Of a stretch of DNA of 52,568 nucleotides, positions 1-8,735 are shown piece after piece (position 1 is the first letter of the stretch; every line of letters begins with the position of its first letter). The stretch is from positions 1 to 52,568 of the forward strand of contig JAUVZM010000012.1 of assembly GCA_030602615.1 (NCBI GenBank), given 5' to 3'. The translations under genes and the position numbers were made by a program. The stretch comes from a bacterium. Lineage in GTDB: Bacteria > Armatimonadota > Zipacnadia > Zipacnadales > Zipacnadaceae. The notes beneath the pieces were generated by a model. The model did not search any database. It worked only from the letters and a program-made list of their open reading frames with translations, and was not told where the DNA came from.

Positions 1-663
1 ATAAGCAGGATTGTCCGGATCGATCTGTACGGTGCGCTCCAACATAGCAAGTGCCTCGTCGTACAACTGCCGGCGGACGTAGACGCTGGCCAACCGCAGG
101 TGATAAAAGTCATCGCAGGGAGAACACTGCACCGCCGCCCCGTACTCAGAAGCAGCAGACGACCAGTCTCCCTGATAGAAGTAGACCTCGCCGAGCTTAT
201 AGTGATAGAAGCCGTCGTCGGGCGCCAGCTCCACGGCTTTGCACAGCGACTCTTGAGCCAGATCGGTCTTCCCCAAATTGAAGTAAAGCCACGATAGGCG
301 ATAGTGATAGTAGGCGCGGTCAGGCTCACAGTCAACTGCCTGCTTCAGGGCCACTCGCGCCGCCCTAAAGCGACCCTTATACAGCAGAAAATCGCTGAGA
401 CCCAAATAGGAGCTAGCGTGGCGCGGCGCCACGCGCAAGGCTCGTCGGTATGCCTTCAGAGCTTGCTGCTCGTGGCCGCTGGCCAGATATGCATCCCCGA
501 TGCGAACGTGGCCCTCGGCGTTTCGATCATCCAGGTCAATTGCCTGCTTGTACTGCTCGATAGCCTCCGCGAAGTGCTCCCGCTCAGCGAGGTGGTCCCC
601 CACCGCTAGGCGGACCTTTGCCTCGCTCCTGGGCGAACTGTTACTACGTCTGCGTGCATTCAT
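1..663 (-). CDS. TPR-repeat protein (C-terminus beyond the window)
   Basis: The minus-strand frame is open from an ATG at 661-663 to the window edge, so about 221 residues are visible and the C-terminus is missing. A low-complexity start (MNARRRSNSSPRSEAK) is followed by about six tandem 34-residue tetratricopeptide repeats, with unit signatures such as 'AIEQYKQAIDLDDRNAEG', 'ALKAYRRALRVAPRHASS' and 'DDFYHLRLASVYVRRQLYD'. There is no signal peptide, so a cytoplasmic scaffold or protein-interaction role is likely. It begins 39 bp after the dtd stop codon on the same strand and may be co-transcribed with dtd. No convincing ribosome binding site precedes the ATG. The repeats are clear; the specific function is not known. 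Confidence 0.85.
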   Translation of the reverse strand, partial: MNARRRSNSSPRSEAKVRLAVGDHLAEREHFAEAIEQYKQAIDLDDRNAEGHVRIGDAYLASGHEQQALKAYRRALRVAPRHASSYLGLSDFLLYKGRFRAARVALKQAVDCEPDRAYYHYRLSWLYFNLGKTDLAQESLCKAVELAPDDGFYHYKLGEVYFYQGDWSSAASEYGAAVQCSPCDDFYHLRLASVYVRRQLYDEALAMLERTVQIDPDNPAY

Positions 664-702
664 ATCTGTACCAACTGAGTGGTGCTATGCGACCCCCTGT
701 TG

Positions 703-1152
703 TCATCTGTCCGACTCAGTGTCAATGATCAGTGTCACCGGCCCGTCGTTGACGATATTAACTTGCATTGACGCGCCGAACTCACCAGATGCAATCTCCA
801 CGCCCTGCTCACCGAGAACATCTACGAACTGGTCAAAGAGCTGTTCAGCTACCTCTGGTCGGGCAGCAGATGTGAAGCTGGGCCGCCGACCGCGGCTGAC
901 ATCGCCGTACAGGGTGAAGTTCGGCACCACCAGTATTTTACCCTGCACCTGCCCTACCGACAAGTTCATCTTCCCCTCACTATCATTGAATATCCGCAGC
1001 CCCGCGATTTTGCGGGCCATCCAGTCCAGATCGTCGGGCCCATCTGCTTCAACAAAGCCAACCAGAGCCACAATGCCTCGCTCGATTCGGCCAGTCACCT
1101 GTTGTCCCACGGTGACCTCGGCTTCTTTTACGCGCTGAATCACTGCGCGCAC
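703..1152 (-). CDS. dtd: D-aminoacyl-tRNA deacylase
   Basis: This 149-residue protein has the usual length of DTD, the cytoplasmic enzyme that hydrolyses D-amino acids from mischarged tRNA. It begins with the family signature MRAVIQRV, carries the first active-site motif as NFTLYGD followed by GRRPSF, and has the second motif as NDGPVT near residues 135-140. The first motif is usually SQFTL, so the S-to-P and Q-to-N positions (VPNFTL) are a mild variation. The start codon is GTG; a GGGAGG ribosome binding site six bases upstream and the conserved N-terminus support it. The TPR gene follows downstream. Confidence 0.95.
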   Translation of the reverse strand: MRAVIQRVKEAEVTVGQQVTGRIERGIVALVGFVEADGPDDLDWMARKIAGLRIFNDSEGKMNLSVGQVQGKILVVPNFTLYGDVSRGRRPSFTSAARPEVAEQLFDQFVDVLGEQGVEIASGEFGASMQVNIVNDGPVTLIIDTESDR

Positions 1153-1240
1153 GATTTGCCTCCCTTAATAATTCCCAGCAACAGAGAGTTGGATAGAAGA
1201 ATGCTCCCACAATTCAATCAACTAAGGTTGTACATACGTC

Positions 1241-1256
1241 GGGGCAAGAATGCCCC
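1241..1256. repeat. Small hairpin repeat, copy 1
   Basis: The intergenic gap between dtd and the lipoprotein gene contains GGGGCA-AGAA-TGCCCC, a 6-bp stem with a four-base loop, followed by TCCTACC. The same arrangement recurs at 16610-16625 with a different stem sequence that still pairs, also followed by TCCTACC. Confidence 0.6.
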
Positions 1257-1281
1257 TCCTACCCATTTGGTAACAGTCTTA

Positions 1282-2538
1282 TTAGAGCAGCCGGTGGGGC
1301 GTAATCTGCCAGTCGGTGATGTCCACTGCATCACGCTGTTGCTGGGTAGTCGGGCCTACCAGAGTACTGTCACCGGCTTGCTCTTGAATAAAGGCGTCAT
1401 CATTGCTTATCGGCAAGAACTCGTTAGGATCGAAAACACGGATGGCGTCATTGCCCAGCGGCCCCAGACCGTCGTAGGTGTGCTCGTCGGGATCAGTGAT
1501 GTTAGGATCAAAGATCAGTTCGGTAGTGGTAATGAAGTTTATGCTGAGGTTGTTTACATTAGTGCCCAGATTGGCCAGATCAACAGTGGCCTGCAGTGTG
1601 TCGGAGCCGTCGGGGAGAACGTACTCAAACGGCGGGCCGATCAGCGTGGCTGTGGCTGCCACCTCCAGGCCGATCTGGGCTTGATCGCCTATCGCCAGGT
1701 CGCCGGTCACAAAATCTACTCCCGCAATAGGTGGGTCGGCGGTCGATTGTGAGGAGTTAGCGGTCACTGTTGCGGTGTCGGTGGTGACCTGCCCGGTACT
1801 GGCGCTTTCAAAGCTCACATCCACATCGGCGACGGCCGGAGCTATCTCAATCACTTGCGTCCCCGCCGTCCCTGGCGAGACGGTCAGGGTAAGGCTCAGT
1901 TCATCCAGGGAATCCGACTGCAGCGCCACGCCGCCATTGAGCGTGTTAATCTGAGCCTGTTCGGCGGCATCAAGCGTACGCCCGCCATCGGCTGCCGGCG
2001 TAAAGCTGACTGATCCGGCGACTGTGTTGCCCGCCGCATCGGTGGCCAGCTCCAGTGTGCCGGCATTCTGGTCAGAATCATTGGTTACTGCTGATACTGC
2101 GCCGGTGCCGGTGAGCGTGACCGCCCCCAGGGTGATGGAGGAAACCGTAATAGTGTATTCGCCCGCATCACCGCCGGTAACGTCACCAACCACACCGAGA
2201 AAGCCACCGGAGAGTTGGCGGGGCACGACGTTCAGGTCGGCGCGATACAGTTGATAGGTGCCGGCGTGATACTCCAGGAAATGGGTGATCGAGCCGGTAC
2301 CCCAGCCGTTGCCCCAGTACGGACCGGCGGCCACCGGCACGGGGAAATCTGCGCCTTTGTCGTCGTCGGTATCGAAGGCCACATAGTAGTAGGAAGAGTC
2401 GTCAACCGCTCCGGCCATCTCCCAGACAATCTCAATCACTACCTCCGGGATCACTCCGGGGCCGCTGCCACGGGCACATCCCCCTAAAGCGAAGGCCGCT
2501 GCCAGCAAACCAGTTATTAGCAGCACTCGGCACTTCAC
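1282..2538 (-). CDS. Secreted lipoprotein of unknown function
   Basis: The 418-residue product starts with a short charged segment, a hydrophobic helix and a lipobox (ALGGC, cysteine at residue 21), so it is predicted to be a lipid-anchored envelope protein. The rest is rich in Asp, Thr, Val and Gly with many predicted beta segments. An acidic stretch at about residues 55-65 (FDTDDDKGADFP) could bind a cation, and the middle resembles adhesin-like beta domains. The start is GTG, overlapping the PHP-gene stop as GTGA, so the two genes are probably translationally coupled. I recognise no catalytic motif. The long opposite-strand frames here look like shadows. Confidence 0.75.
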   Translation of the reverse strand: MKCRVLLITGLLAAAFALGGCARGSGPGVIPEVVIEIVWEMAGAVDDSSYYYVAFDTDDDKGADFPVPVAAGPYWGNGWGTGSITHFLEYHAGTYQLYRADLNVVPRQLSGGFLGVVGDVTGGDAGEYTITVSSITLGAVTLTGTGAVSAVTNDSDQNAGTLELATDAAGNTVAGSVSFTPAADGGRTLDAAEQAQINTLNGGVALQSDSLDELSLTLTVSPGTAGTQVIEIAPAVADVDVSFESASTGQVTTDTATVTANSSQSTADPPIAGVDFVTGDLAIGDQAQIGLEVAATATLIGPPFEYVLPDGSDTLQATVDLANLGTNVNNLSINFITTTELIFDPNITDPDEHTYDGLGPLGNDAIRVFDPNEFLPISNDDAFIQEQAGDSTLVGPTTQQQRDAVDITDWQITPHRLL

Positions 2539-3212
2539 GCCTGCACCTCGCGACGGGCCAGGCCCCGTCGCAGCAACTCCTGGGGATTGTTCTCCAGTAC
2601 GTGTTGAATCTCGCTCTCCGGCACACCCGCGCCCAGAGCAGCCTGGCGAGCAAGCTCTTCGGTCAGGTAATCGCCAGGAGCGTGCCCATCGCTGCTCACC
2701 ACCAGCCGGGCGCCCGCCTCCAGAGCACGCTCGACTACCAGCCCGTTGGTCAGGCAGTGGCCCTGGCGGCGCGTGATTTCAAGGAAGATGTCATTCTCCT
2801 CGGCGAGAGAGGCCTCCTCTTCGGTAAGCAGACCAGGATGAGCCAGCATATCCACCTGCGGGCAGCTCACCGTCGCCAGGTTAGTGCCCGGCTCGACGGG
2901 CTCGACGATGGTCTCGCCGTGGACGATGACCAACTCAGCACCCAGGTCCCGAGCGCGGGCCGCTAACTGGGCTATCGCCGAAGCGGGAGTGTGCGTTATT
3001 TCTACTGCCACCAGGCAGGTGAAGTCCCAGCGCTCGGCAGCCAGCATGGCGTCGCCGCGCGTCTCCTCAATGGTCCGCTGCATGGTCCCGCTCGCGACAT
3101 GATCAGCTATGGCCATGGCAGTGTAGCCGTTATGAATGCACCGGCGGATAAGCTCCATCGGCGCCAGGACGCCGTCGCTCAGATAGCTGTGCGTATGGAA
3201 GTCATATAGCAT
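2535..3212 (-). CDS. PHP-domain metal-dependent phosphoesterase (histidinol-phosphatase-like)
   Basis: The 225-residue protein has the metal-binding motifs of the PHP superfamily in order: DFHTHSYLSDG at residues 4-14, IADH near 36-39, VEITHT, VHGE, AHPG and SSDGHAPGD near the C-terminus. PHP enzymes use a di- or trinuclear metal centre to hydrolyse phosphoesters; the short stand-alone form resembles HisK-type histidinol phosphatases. No other histidine-biosynthesis gene is nearby, so the substrate is open. The ATG has an AAAGG ribosome binding site eight bases upstream. The stop overlaps the next gene (lipoprotein). Confidence 0.85.
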   Translation of the reverse strand: MLYDFHTHSYLSDGVLAPMELIRRCIHNGYTAMAIADHVASGTMQRTIEETRGDAMLAAERWDFTCLVAVEITHTPASAIAQLAARARDLGAELVIVHGETIVEPVEPGTNLATVSCPQVDMLAHPGLLTEEEASLAEENDIFLEITRRQGHCLTNGLVVERALEAGARLVVSSDGHAPGDYLTEELARQAALGAGVPESEIQHVLENNPQELLRRGLARREVQA

Positions 3213-3266
3213 ACTTATGACCTTTCACTGCTCCGATTTGTGCCAGGGGTGACCCAAGTTCATCCA

Positions 3267-4634
3267 TCACTCAGCATGCATAAGCCAGGGCAATACCCGC
3301 TGGCTGAGCTGTAATCTGTAGCCAGCATTCTTCAGCAGTGGGCCAGCATCCATAACCGCAAGCCGGCCACTTTCAAACTCCAAGTATCCGGCCGCCAGGT
3401 GAGGGCGGCTGCCCACTGTAATCAACGGCTTCACTCTGCGACCGCTCACTCGCACTCCGCCAGGGATATCACCCAACTGCCGAACTGGCCCGCCGGTTGC
3501 CTCGGCACTACCCCCCGGGCGGCCCAACGAGCACAGCGCCCCAAAGCCAGTGAGCACCTCGCTGAGGTAGACCAGCCGTATCTGCCGATCTGTGTGGACA
3601 TGAGCCAGCACCAGCAGAGAACCCCCCGCCGCCACGTACTGATATAGGGCGGCCTGCTCGGGGACGCTGTACTGCCGCCAGGTGCCGAGCACGACCAACT
3701 CCGGCCAGCTATACAGAGCCTCGACCAGCGGATCATCCCGACCCGCCACCGCCAGCGCTCTGATGGGCAGACCGCTCTCCTGCAAGGCCTGCACCACCAC
3801 TGCCGTGATCTGGGGCCACTGGTCTTTGGTAGCCTGGCAGTCGTAAAGGATGGCGTCCGCGAAATCGCGGCTCTCCCGCGGCAAGTCCGTCCTGCCGGTA
3901 GGGACCTCGAGTGCAGCCTCAGCCGGGCCGGCCACCTGCACCGCCGGGGCATACGAGGCCAATTCCGGGAGTTGATCAGACCAGCGAATGCAACGAGTCA
4001 GCAGCTCCAGACCGGGGCCACCCGCCTCCCCATCTGCGCCGGCCAGTGCCAGAGAGGCAGGCAGGAGAATTACTCCCCCCTGGCCGTAGACTGTTCCGGC
4101 ACAGATCAGATTCTCGCCCTGGCGAGCGATAGGTACCGTTGCCTGGCCCGTGATTGTCATACGCAGCGAACCGACATCGGGCATATCCAGGTCGGAGGCC
4201 AGGGGAGTTGCATAGAACTCGACCGGGTCGAGACTGCTCGCGACCGGACTAATCTGCAAGCCCAGAGGCTTGACGAAGCCGTTGGCTTGCGCAATATGGC
4301 GGCGGGACCGATCGATAATCAATACCAGCCCGCCCCCCTCTTCGATGAACTGGCGAAGCACTTGCTGTCGCTGCGGATCGCGGATGCTGTCGCCATCGGT
4401 CACCACACGAGGCGGCAGCGGCTCGGGCAACTGCCCGGCAACAGGCTGAAGGGCGCGCATGCCCTGGCTTTCCAGCATGCTGGCCAGCTCAGCGCTGACA
4501 GCAGCCAACCTCCCTGCCGAGGGTAGATCTACCAACACAGTCTCTGCATCCTGGGCCAAGCTGGGCACCGCTGCGACCATCATCACGACCGCGGCAACAG
4601 CCCTCACCAGATGAATTCTATTCACCGTACTCAT
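3267..4634 (-). CDS. Secreted protein with two ThuA/DUF4350-like segments, function unknown
   Basis: The protein (about 455 residues from the ATG at 4632-4634) has an N-terminal signal peptide ending near SLAQ. It contains two related stretches, 'FIEEGGGLVLII' and 'YVAAGGSLLVLA', each after a region describing a date-with-threshold-like alpha/beta fold; this is typical of ThuA or glutamine-amidotransferase-like domains without the catalytic cysteine. The ATG is preceded by GGAG with eight-base spacing, so it is preferred over the upstream GTG at 4643. It lies 54 bp upstream of the PHP gene and may share its transcript. No catalytic residue could be assigned; the fold assignment is inference. 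Confidence 0.65.
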   Translation of the reverse strand: MSTVNRIHLVRAVAAVVMMVAAVPSLAQDAETVLVDLPSAGRLAAVSAELASMLESQGMRALQPVAGQLPEPLPPRVVTDGDSIRDPQRQQVLRQFIEEGGGLVLIIDRSRRHIAQANGFVKPLGLQISPVASSLDPVEFYATPLASDLDMPDVGSLRMTITGQATVPIARQGENLICAGTVYGQGGVILLPASLALAGADGEAGGPGLELLTRCIRWSDQLPELASYAPAVQVAGPAEAALEVPTGRTDLPRESRDFADAILYDCQATKDQWPQITAVVVQALQESGLPIRALAVAGRDDPLVEALYSWPELVVLGTWRQYSVPEQAALYQYVAAGGSLLVLAHVHTDRQIRLVYLSEVLTGFGALCSLGRPGGSAEATGGPVRQLGDIPGGVRVSGRRVKPLITVGSRPHLAAGYLEFESGRLAVMDAGPLLKNAGYRLQLSQRVLPWLMHAE

Positions 4635-4770
4635 TCTTATCACTCCGCCCGCTATAGGCCGGCCGAATCATCGCTCCATTTCTGTCTATGCGTGTCGCCA
4701 CAGCTTCGCTGCGGATGACGTCTTCATTGAGGCGCACACCTTTTTGAATCAGCTCCACTCACGGCTGCCA

Positions 4771-5826
4771 TCATCTCACCTGGACTGGCACGTTGTTGTC
4801 ATCTGTTGCGATCTCCTGCAGGAGCTGTTGCGCCTGAGTGTGGAACCAGTGCCCCGCGGGCACATTCATCAGACTTTCGCGGGGAGTACGCGCCTCTACG
4901 ATCCGCACCTGGTCGATGTGCACCTCCCCGCCGCCCACCACCAGGCGGAGGTATGCTCGGGTCGCTCCTTCGGGGGCGGTGTAGGTAGCAGAAATCCGCT
5001 GCCACTCGTCCGCTGCCTGTGCGGGCACTTTCATATGTTCCCAGTGGGGTGTGACCATCTCGGCATGGCCGTCGCCATAGGCAGCCCACCACAGGACACC
5101 CAGGTCCAGGTGCCCGGTGCCCCTGATCCAGGCGGTGGCGGTATATTTCTGCCCCGGGGTCACGTCAAAGGCAGCCGAATGCATGAACCCGTGACCGCCG
5201 CTCAGCAGGGCGTACCTCTCGTACGACCTGGCGCTCACTACCTCCATCGCCGCTGGTGCTTCGATCACATAAAAGAACCAGCCTGGTATCACCTCGTGGC
5301 AGGCCGCGGGCGCCGCAAACCGATGGTGTTCGAAGTCCGCGTTTGCGACAAGGCCCACAAGGCCTCGCGAGAAAGCAGGGAGCCGGCGCTCACCGCCTAC
5401 CATGCGGAGCTTCGGTGCTTCCCGATCAAGCGTCGCCAACTCGGGCCAAAACTCCCGCACCATTGTCGCTATGATGTTGCGGACAGATTCCACCCGTTCC
5501 TGTGAGAGCTGCGGTAGAGTGTATAGGGGCCGTGGCGGCGCATCCCCCACGGCCTGGCTAGAGCTGCTCATGTCACGGAGCACGGCCGCGACCAGCTCAG
5601 CAAAATCGTATCGGGTGAAAGCCGCGTTGCTAATGAACGGACGCGGCTTCCATGAACTCACTTGGGTATCGCTCAAGATCTGTAGCGCGTCGTAAGCCCC
5701 AGGAAACTCACGGGTACATAAATAATCAAAGGGCACCACCTCGACGGGCGGCGTCTCGGCGCACGCCCCGGCCACCATCAATACGCAGCCAATAATGCAC
5801 ATACAGCGTCTCGCTGTAAACTTCAT
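4771..5826 (-). CDS. Exported protein with degenerate SLH-like ends and a carbohydrate-binding-like middle
   Basis: From the ATG at 5824-5826 the protein has a signal sequence (MKFTARRCMCIIGC...AGAC, possibly lipidated). Residues ~30-85 contain 'GAYDALQILSD' and 'FTRYDFAELVAAVL', which resemble the S-layer-homology pattern, and the extreme C-terminus repeats part of it ('VPAGHWFHTQAQQLLQEI'). Between them lies a segment with 'ANADFE', 'PGWFFY', 'GQKYTATAWIRG' and 'AYLRLVVGGGEVHIDQVRI', typical of jelly-roll carbohydrate-binding modules (CBM4/9-like). A GGGGGAGG ribosome binding site lies eight bases before this ATG; the frame also has a TTG at 5844 and an ATG at 5832, which fit the spacing less well. 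It probably sits at the cell surface. Confidence 0.65.
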   Translation of the reverse strand: MKFTARRCMCIIGCVLMVAGACAETPPVEVVPFDYLCTREFPGAYDALQILSDTQVSSWKPRPFISNAAFTRYDFAELVAAVLRDMSSSSQAVGDAPPRPLYTLPQLSQERVESVRNIIATMVREFWPELATLDREAPKLRMVGGERRLPAFSRGLVGLVANADFEHHRFAAPAACHEVIPGWFFYVIEAPAAMEVVSARSYERYALLSGGHGFMHSAAFDVTPGQKYTATAWIRGTGHLDLGVLWWAAYGDGHAEMVTPHWEHMKVPAQAADEWQRISATYTAPEGATRAYLRLVVGGGEVHIDQVRIVEARTPRESLMNVPAGHWFHTQAQQLLQEIATDDNNVPVQVR

Positions 5827-6091
5827 CCTCATCTCCTCCCCCAAACTGACAAGTTCGAGGGTACGAAAGTTCTTCAGGGTCCACCCCTATCTTCACCAAA
5901 GCGTCTCACATTCCTCCCCTTTGACTCTTACTGGCTGGTCATCCTACGACGGCAGACCACATCTATGGATCGCTCATCGGCACCAGATGAGCCTGCAGTA
6001 ATCAGCCTTATCGGCCTGGAGAACAACTACCGCAGGGAACCGCTCTGTCTAATGGACGGCGAGGCCATCATTGCCGAAGAGTAGACGTGGG

Positions 6092-7798
6092 CTAGAGTAC
6101 GAGATTGAGCAAGCCACCGACACCGAGGGCGACCACGGTCATCAGCAGGGCGGCCTTGGCCATGCGCCGCAGGCCAAATTCGCGCAGCAACACTGCGAAG
6201 GTGGCGGCACAGGGGAAATAGACGGTCAGTACCACGCAGGCAACAACAAGCTGCTTTACACTCAGCCCCAGCGGCGCCAGCATGCCCACAGCTACATCTT
6301 TGCGCAAAAAGCCAATCAGCAAAGCCCCCACTGCCTCCGGAGGCAGGCCAAGAACGCTGGTAAGCACCGGTTCCAGCCATCTGCCCAGCACCTGGATGAT
6401 GTTCAGCACGTACAGTATATTTACCAGGCCCACACCGAGCAGCACAAAGGGCACAGCTTCGCGAATGAACTGGCGGACGCGCATCCACAGCTTCTGGGCA
6501 ACTGCGGGAAGATAGGGCGTGCGGTAGGGCGGTATTTCGGTGAACATCTCCGGGGTCTCCCCAGGCAGCAAATACTTGAAACCCAGCGACAGCACCACCC
6601 ACAGGACAGCCAGCATAATGAAAAGAGGGGCCAGGCCTCTGACGCCATAGGGCCCCAACAGTGCCACAATGACAGCCAATTGCGCCATACAGGGAACGCA
6701 GATTGACATCAGGATTGCGGCCCGGAAGCGCTGCCTTTGCGTCTCCAGAATCCGCGTTGCCAGTACGCCGGGGATATTACAGCCCAGCCCCAGCAGCATA
6801 GGGATGATACTCAACCCGTGCATGCCCAGACGGTGCATAATGGTATCAACCAGCACGCCCAGCCGCGGCAGATAGCCGATATCCTCGACCAGTCCCAACA
6901 CCAGGTAGAAGGCGAAGATGTAGGGCAGCACCATCGCCAAGGGGACGTACAAGCCAGTTGTGAGCAGTCCCATTGACTCCACCCAGTCAATCTGCCCGTC
7001 TATCAGACGCCCGACCAGCAGCTCATGCCAGAAGGTTTCGGGCTGCAGAATTGCTGATAGTCCTGAGACCACCGGGAGCCACAGGTGATCAAAGAGCGGA
7101 TTGAAAACGAGGCCAATAAGTCCCTCTCCAATCACCCTAATAAGGGCAAAAGCGACCAGGCCGGCGACGATGGCCAGGGGGATTCCCGTCTCCGGCTTCA
7201 GCGACAGGTCGGCCAGCCTTTCCAGCAAAGTGTGGTGGCGGTGGGTGACGGTCTGCACCTCTTCGACTATTCCACCCAGCACGCTCCAGCGCCGCTCTTC
7301 GTCGAACTGGATGCTGCCAGTAGTCGCTTCCTCGAGCCGGGCCACAAGCTGGCCGATGCCCTCGCCGCTGGGAGCGACAGTGGGGACGACCGGCACCCCC
7401 AGGCGCTTCTCTAACTTGGCGAGGGCAATCTCGATGCCCTTGTGCTGTGCACTGTCCCACATATTCAGGGCGACAACGACGGGCTTGCCCGAATTGAGCA
7501 GTTGCAGAGTGAGATTGAGATTGCGCTCGAGGTTGGTGGCATCAACGACATTGATGATGACGTCGCCCTCTGCCATCATATCGGTGGCTACTTGCTCAGC
7601 AGGGGTGGTCGGACCCAGCGTATATGTTCCGGGAACGTCAATGACCTCGGCAACTTCGCCGCTCAACTTCATCCGGCCCTTGATGAACTCAACCGTGGTT
7701 CCGGGGTAATTGGAGACGATCACATCAACGCCGGTAAGCCGCGAGAAGACCACGCTCTTACCGACGTTGGGATTGCCCATCAGCAGGATGCGCTTCAC
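6092..7798 (-). CDS. feoB: Ferrous iron transport protein B
   Basis: The 568-residue inner-membrane Fe2+ transporter has an N-terminal G domain with GNPNVGKS (residues 8-15), DVPGTY and NMWD (NxxD), then the membrane part with two gate-type segments. The first contains 'GCNIPGVLATR' and 'CVPCMAQL'; the second ends in 'CAATFAVLLREFG'. It is shorter than the ~770-residue enterobacterial protein, mainly because the spacer and C-terminal region are reduced. The start is GTG, overlapping the feoA stop (GTGA), so feoA and feoB are coupled. Repression by Fur is likely through the shared upstream promoter. Confidence 0.96.
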   Translation of the reverse strand: MKRILLMGNPNVGKSVVFSRLTGVDVIVSNYPGTTVEFIKGRMKLSGEVAEVIDVPGTYTLGPTTPAEQVATDMMAEGDVIINVVDATNLERNLNLTLQLLNSGKPVVVALNMWDSAQHKGIEIALAKLEKRLGVPVVPTVAPSGEGIGQLVARLEEATTGSIQFDEERRWSVLGGIVEEVQTVTHRHHTLLERLADLSLKPETGIPLAIVAGLVAFALIRVIGEGLIGLVFNPLFDHLWLPVVSGLSAILQPETFWHELLVGRLIDGQIDWVESMGLLTTGLYVPLAMVLPYIFAFYLVLGLVEDIGYLPRLGVLVDTIMHRLGMHGLSIIPMLLGLGCNIPGVLATRILETQRQRFRAAILMSICVPCMAQLAVIVALLGPYGVRGLAPLFIMLAVLWVVLSLGFKYLLPGETPEMFTEIPPYRTPYLPAVAQKLWMRVRQFIREAVPFVLLGVGLVNILYVLNIIQVLGRWLEPVLTSVLGLPPEAVGALLIGFLRKDVAVGMLAPLGLSVKQLVVACVVLTVYFPCAATFAVLLREFGLRRMAKAALLMTVVALGVGGLLNLVL

Positions 7799-8028
7799 CC
7801 GGGTACCTCGACCATAACGCGGCGAGCCAGGCCAAAGCCCAGGGCCACTTCGGTGTTGCCCACCTGAACGCTGATCGGGCCGCGGAAGGGTTGGCTGCTT
7901 GTCTTGGTGACCGCCGCCCCTCTACGGATGCCCATCGCTGCTAGCCGCCGCATCATACCGTGGCCGCCCTCGAGCGATATTACTATACCGGTTTGACCCG
8001 GTGCCATTTCTGCCAATGATACAATCAC
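7795..8028 (-). CDS. feoA: Ferrous iron transport protein A
   Basis: This 77-residue SH3-like protein has the FeoA pattern: 'LAEMAPGQTGIVISLEGGHGMMRRLAAMGIRRGAAV' followed by 'GPISVQVGNTEVALGFGLARRVMVE'. FeoA binds FeoB and supports iron uptake. The chosen start is GTG at 8026-8028; an AAGGA lies about twelve bases upstream, rather far, so the start is moderately certain. It sits 52 bp downstream of fur and overlaps feoB by four bases. Confidence 0.92.
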   Translation of the reverse strand: MIVSLAEMAPGQTGIVISLEGGHGMMRRLAAMGIRRGAAVTKTSSQPFRGPISVQVGNTEVALGFGLARRVMVEVPG

Positions 8029-8080
8029 TGTTAATCGTGGTCCTTAATTAGACAATTATGAGCTACGATTTGTGATGTTC

Positions 8081-8545
8081 CTAACTGGCGGACAAGTGTT
8101 GGTCATCAGCCTCTTGTTGGCACTGCTCGCACAACCCGGTGACCTCCAGGCCATGCTGATATTGCCGAAAGTTGTGTTCCTGACACACCTCAACAATAGC
8201 TTCTTCGATGGCCGGACATACGAACTCAATCACCTCGCCGCAGCGCTGGCAGATAAGATGCTCGTGATGACCTGGGTCGCGAACAACCTCGTAATGGCTG
8301 TGGTCATAGCCGTGCTCGACCTCGCGCAGAATGCCCAGCTCAATAAGCACGGGGATCAGCCGGTATACTGTTGCCCGCGACGCCTCTTCCTGTGTTTGGT
8401 CAAGAGCTGTAACCAGATCATCCGCGCTAAAATGACCTGGTATTGTCAGTATCCGGCGAACGATTGCCCGCCGCTGCGGGGTCATACGCAGTTCAGAATG
8501 CTGCAGCAAATCCATAACTTCAGCTTCTAACTCTTCGCGATTCAT
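8081..8545 (-). CDS. fur: Fur-family ferric uptake regulator
   Basis: This 154-residue protein has a winged helix with 'RMTPQRRAIVRRIL' and 'ASRATVYRLIPVLIELGIL', then the metal-binding dimerisation domain with 'HHEHLICQRCGEVIEF'. Two CxxC pairs (C99/C102 and C139/C142) form the likely structural zinc site. A Glu at the IEF position is what Fur has where PerR has Asp, and the feoAB context supports an iron sensor. The ATG at 8543-8545 has AGGTGG eight bases upstream and is preferred over GTG codons at 8557 and 8554. It is the first gene of a fur-feoA-feoB operon. Confidence 0.92.
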   Translation of the reverse strand: MNREELEAEVMDLLQHSELRMTPQRRAIVRRILTIPGHFSADDLVTALDQTQEEASRATVYRLIPVLIELGILREVEHGYDHSHYEVVRDPGHHEHLICQRCGEVIEFVCPAIEEAIVEVCQEHNFRQYQHGLEVTGLCEQCQQEADDQHLSAS

Positions 8546-8581
8546 AGTTATCACCACCTGAGACTCAATCTCATCTGGTAT

Positions 8582-8612
8582 TTAGTATATTCAATATACC
8601 AACAATTGTCAA
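8582..8612 (-). promoter_or_regulatory. fur-feoAB promoter with overlapping 7-1-7 Fur-type operator
   Basis: On the minus strand, TTGACA (8612-8607) is followed after 17 bases by TATACT (8589-8584). The -10 region is covered by the perfect inverted repeat GTATATT-C-AATATAC (8585-8599), which extends imperfectly to 10-1-10 (8582-8602). A 7-1-7 dyad is the standard architecture of Fur-superfamily operators, so the promoter is probably autoregulated by the fur product. Confidence 0.8.
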
Positions 8613-8660
8613 GGCTGCGGCCCAAAATAACTTCCCTTGCTGAGACTGAGCGCTGAGAAC

Positions 8661-8689
8661 TTGACGAATTCCCCATTTTCGAATACGCT
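8661..8689 (+). promoter_or_regulatory. Predicted argB promoter
   Basis: TTGACG (8661-8666) and TACGCT (8684-8689) are separated by 17 bases, about 47 bp before the argB start codon. The -35 matches consensus at five of six positions, the -10 less well. Confidence 0.5.
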
Positions 8690-8735
8690 CTTTAGGCATA
8701 CCTGATACCGCAACCACAGTTCCAGGAGATGACCG

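Noticed and set aside
1102-1752. 216-codon plus-strand open frame opposite the lipoprotein and dtd
   Set aside because: It crosses the boundary of two real minus-strand genes and has no recognisable content.
5845-6091. Possible tRNA because of GTTCGAG at about 5851
   Set aside because: No cloverleaf could be folded around it; acceptor and anticodon stems are absent.
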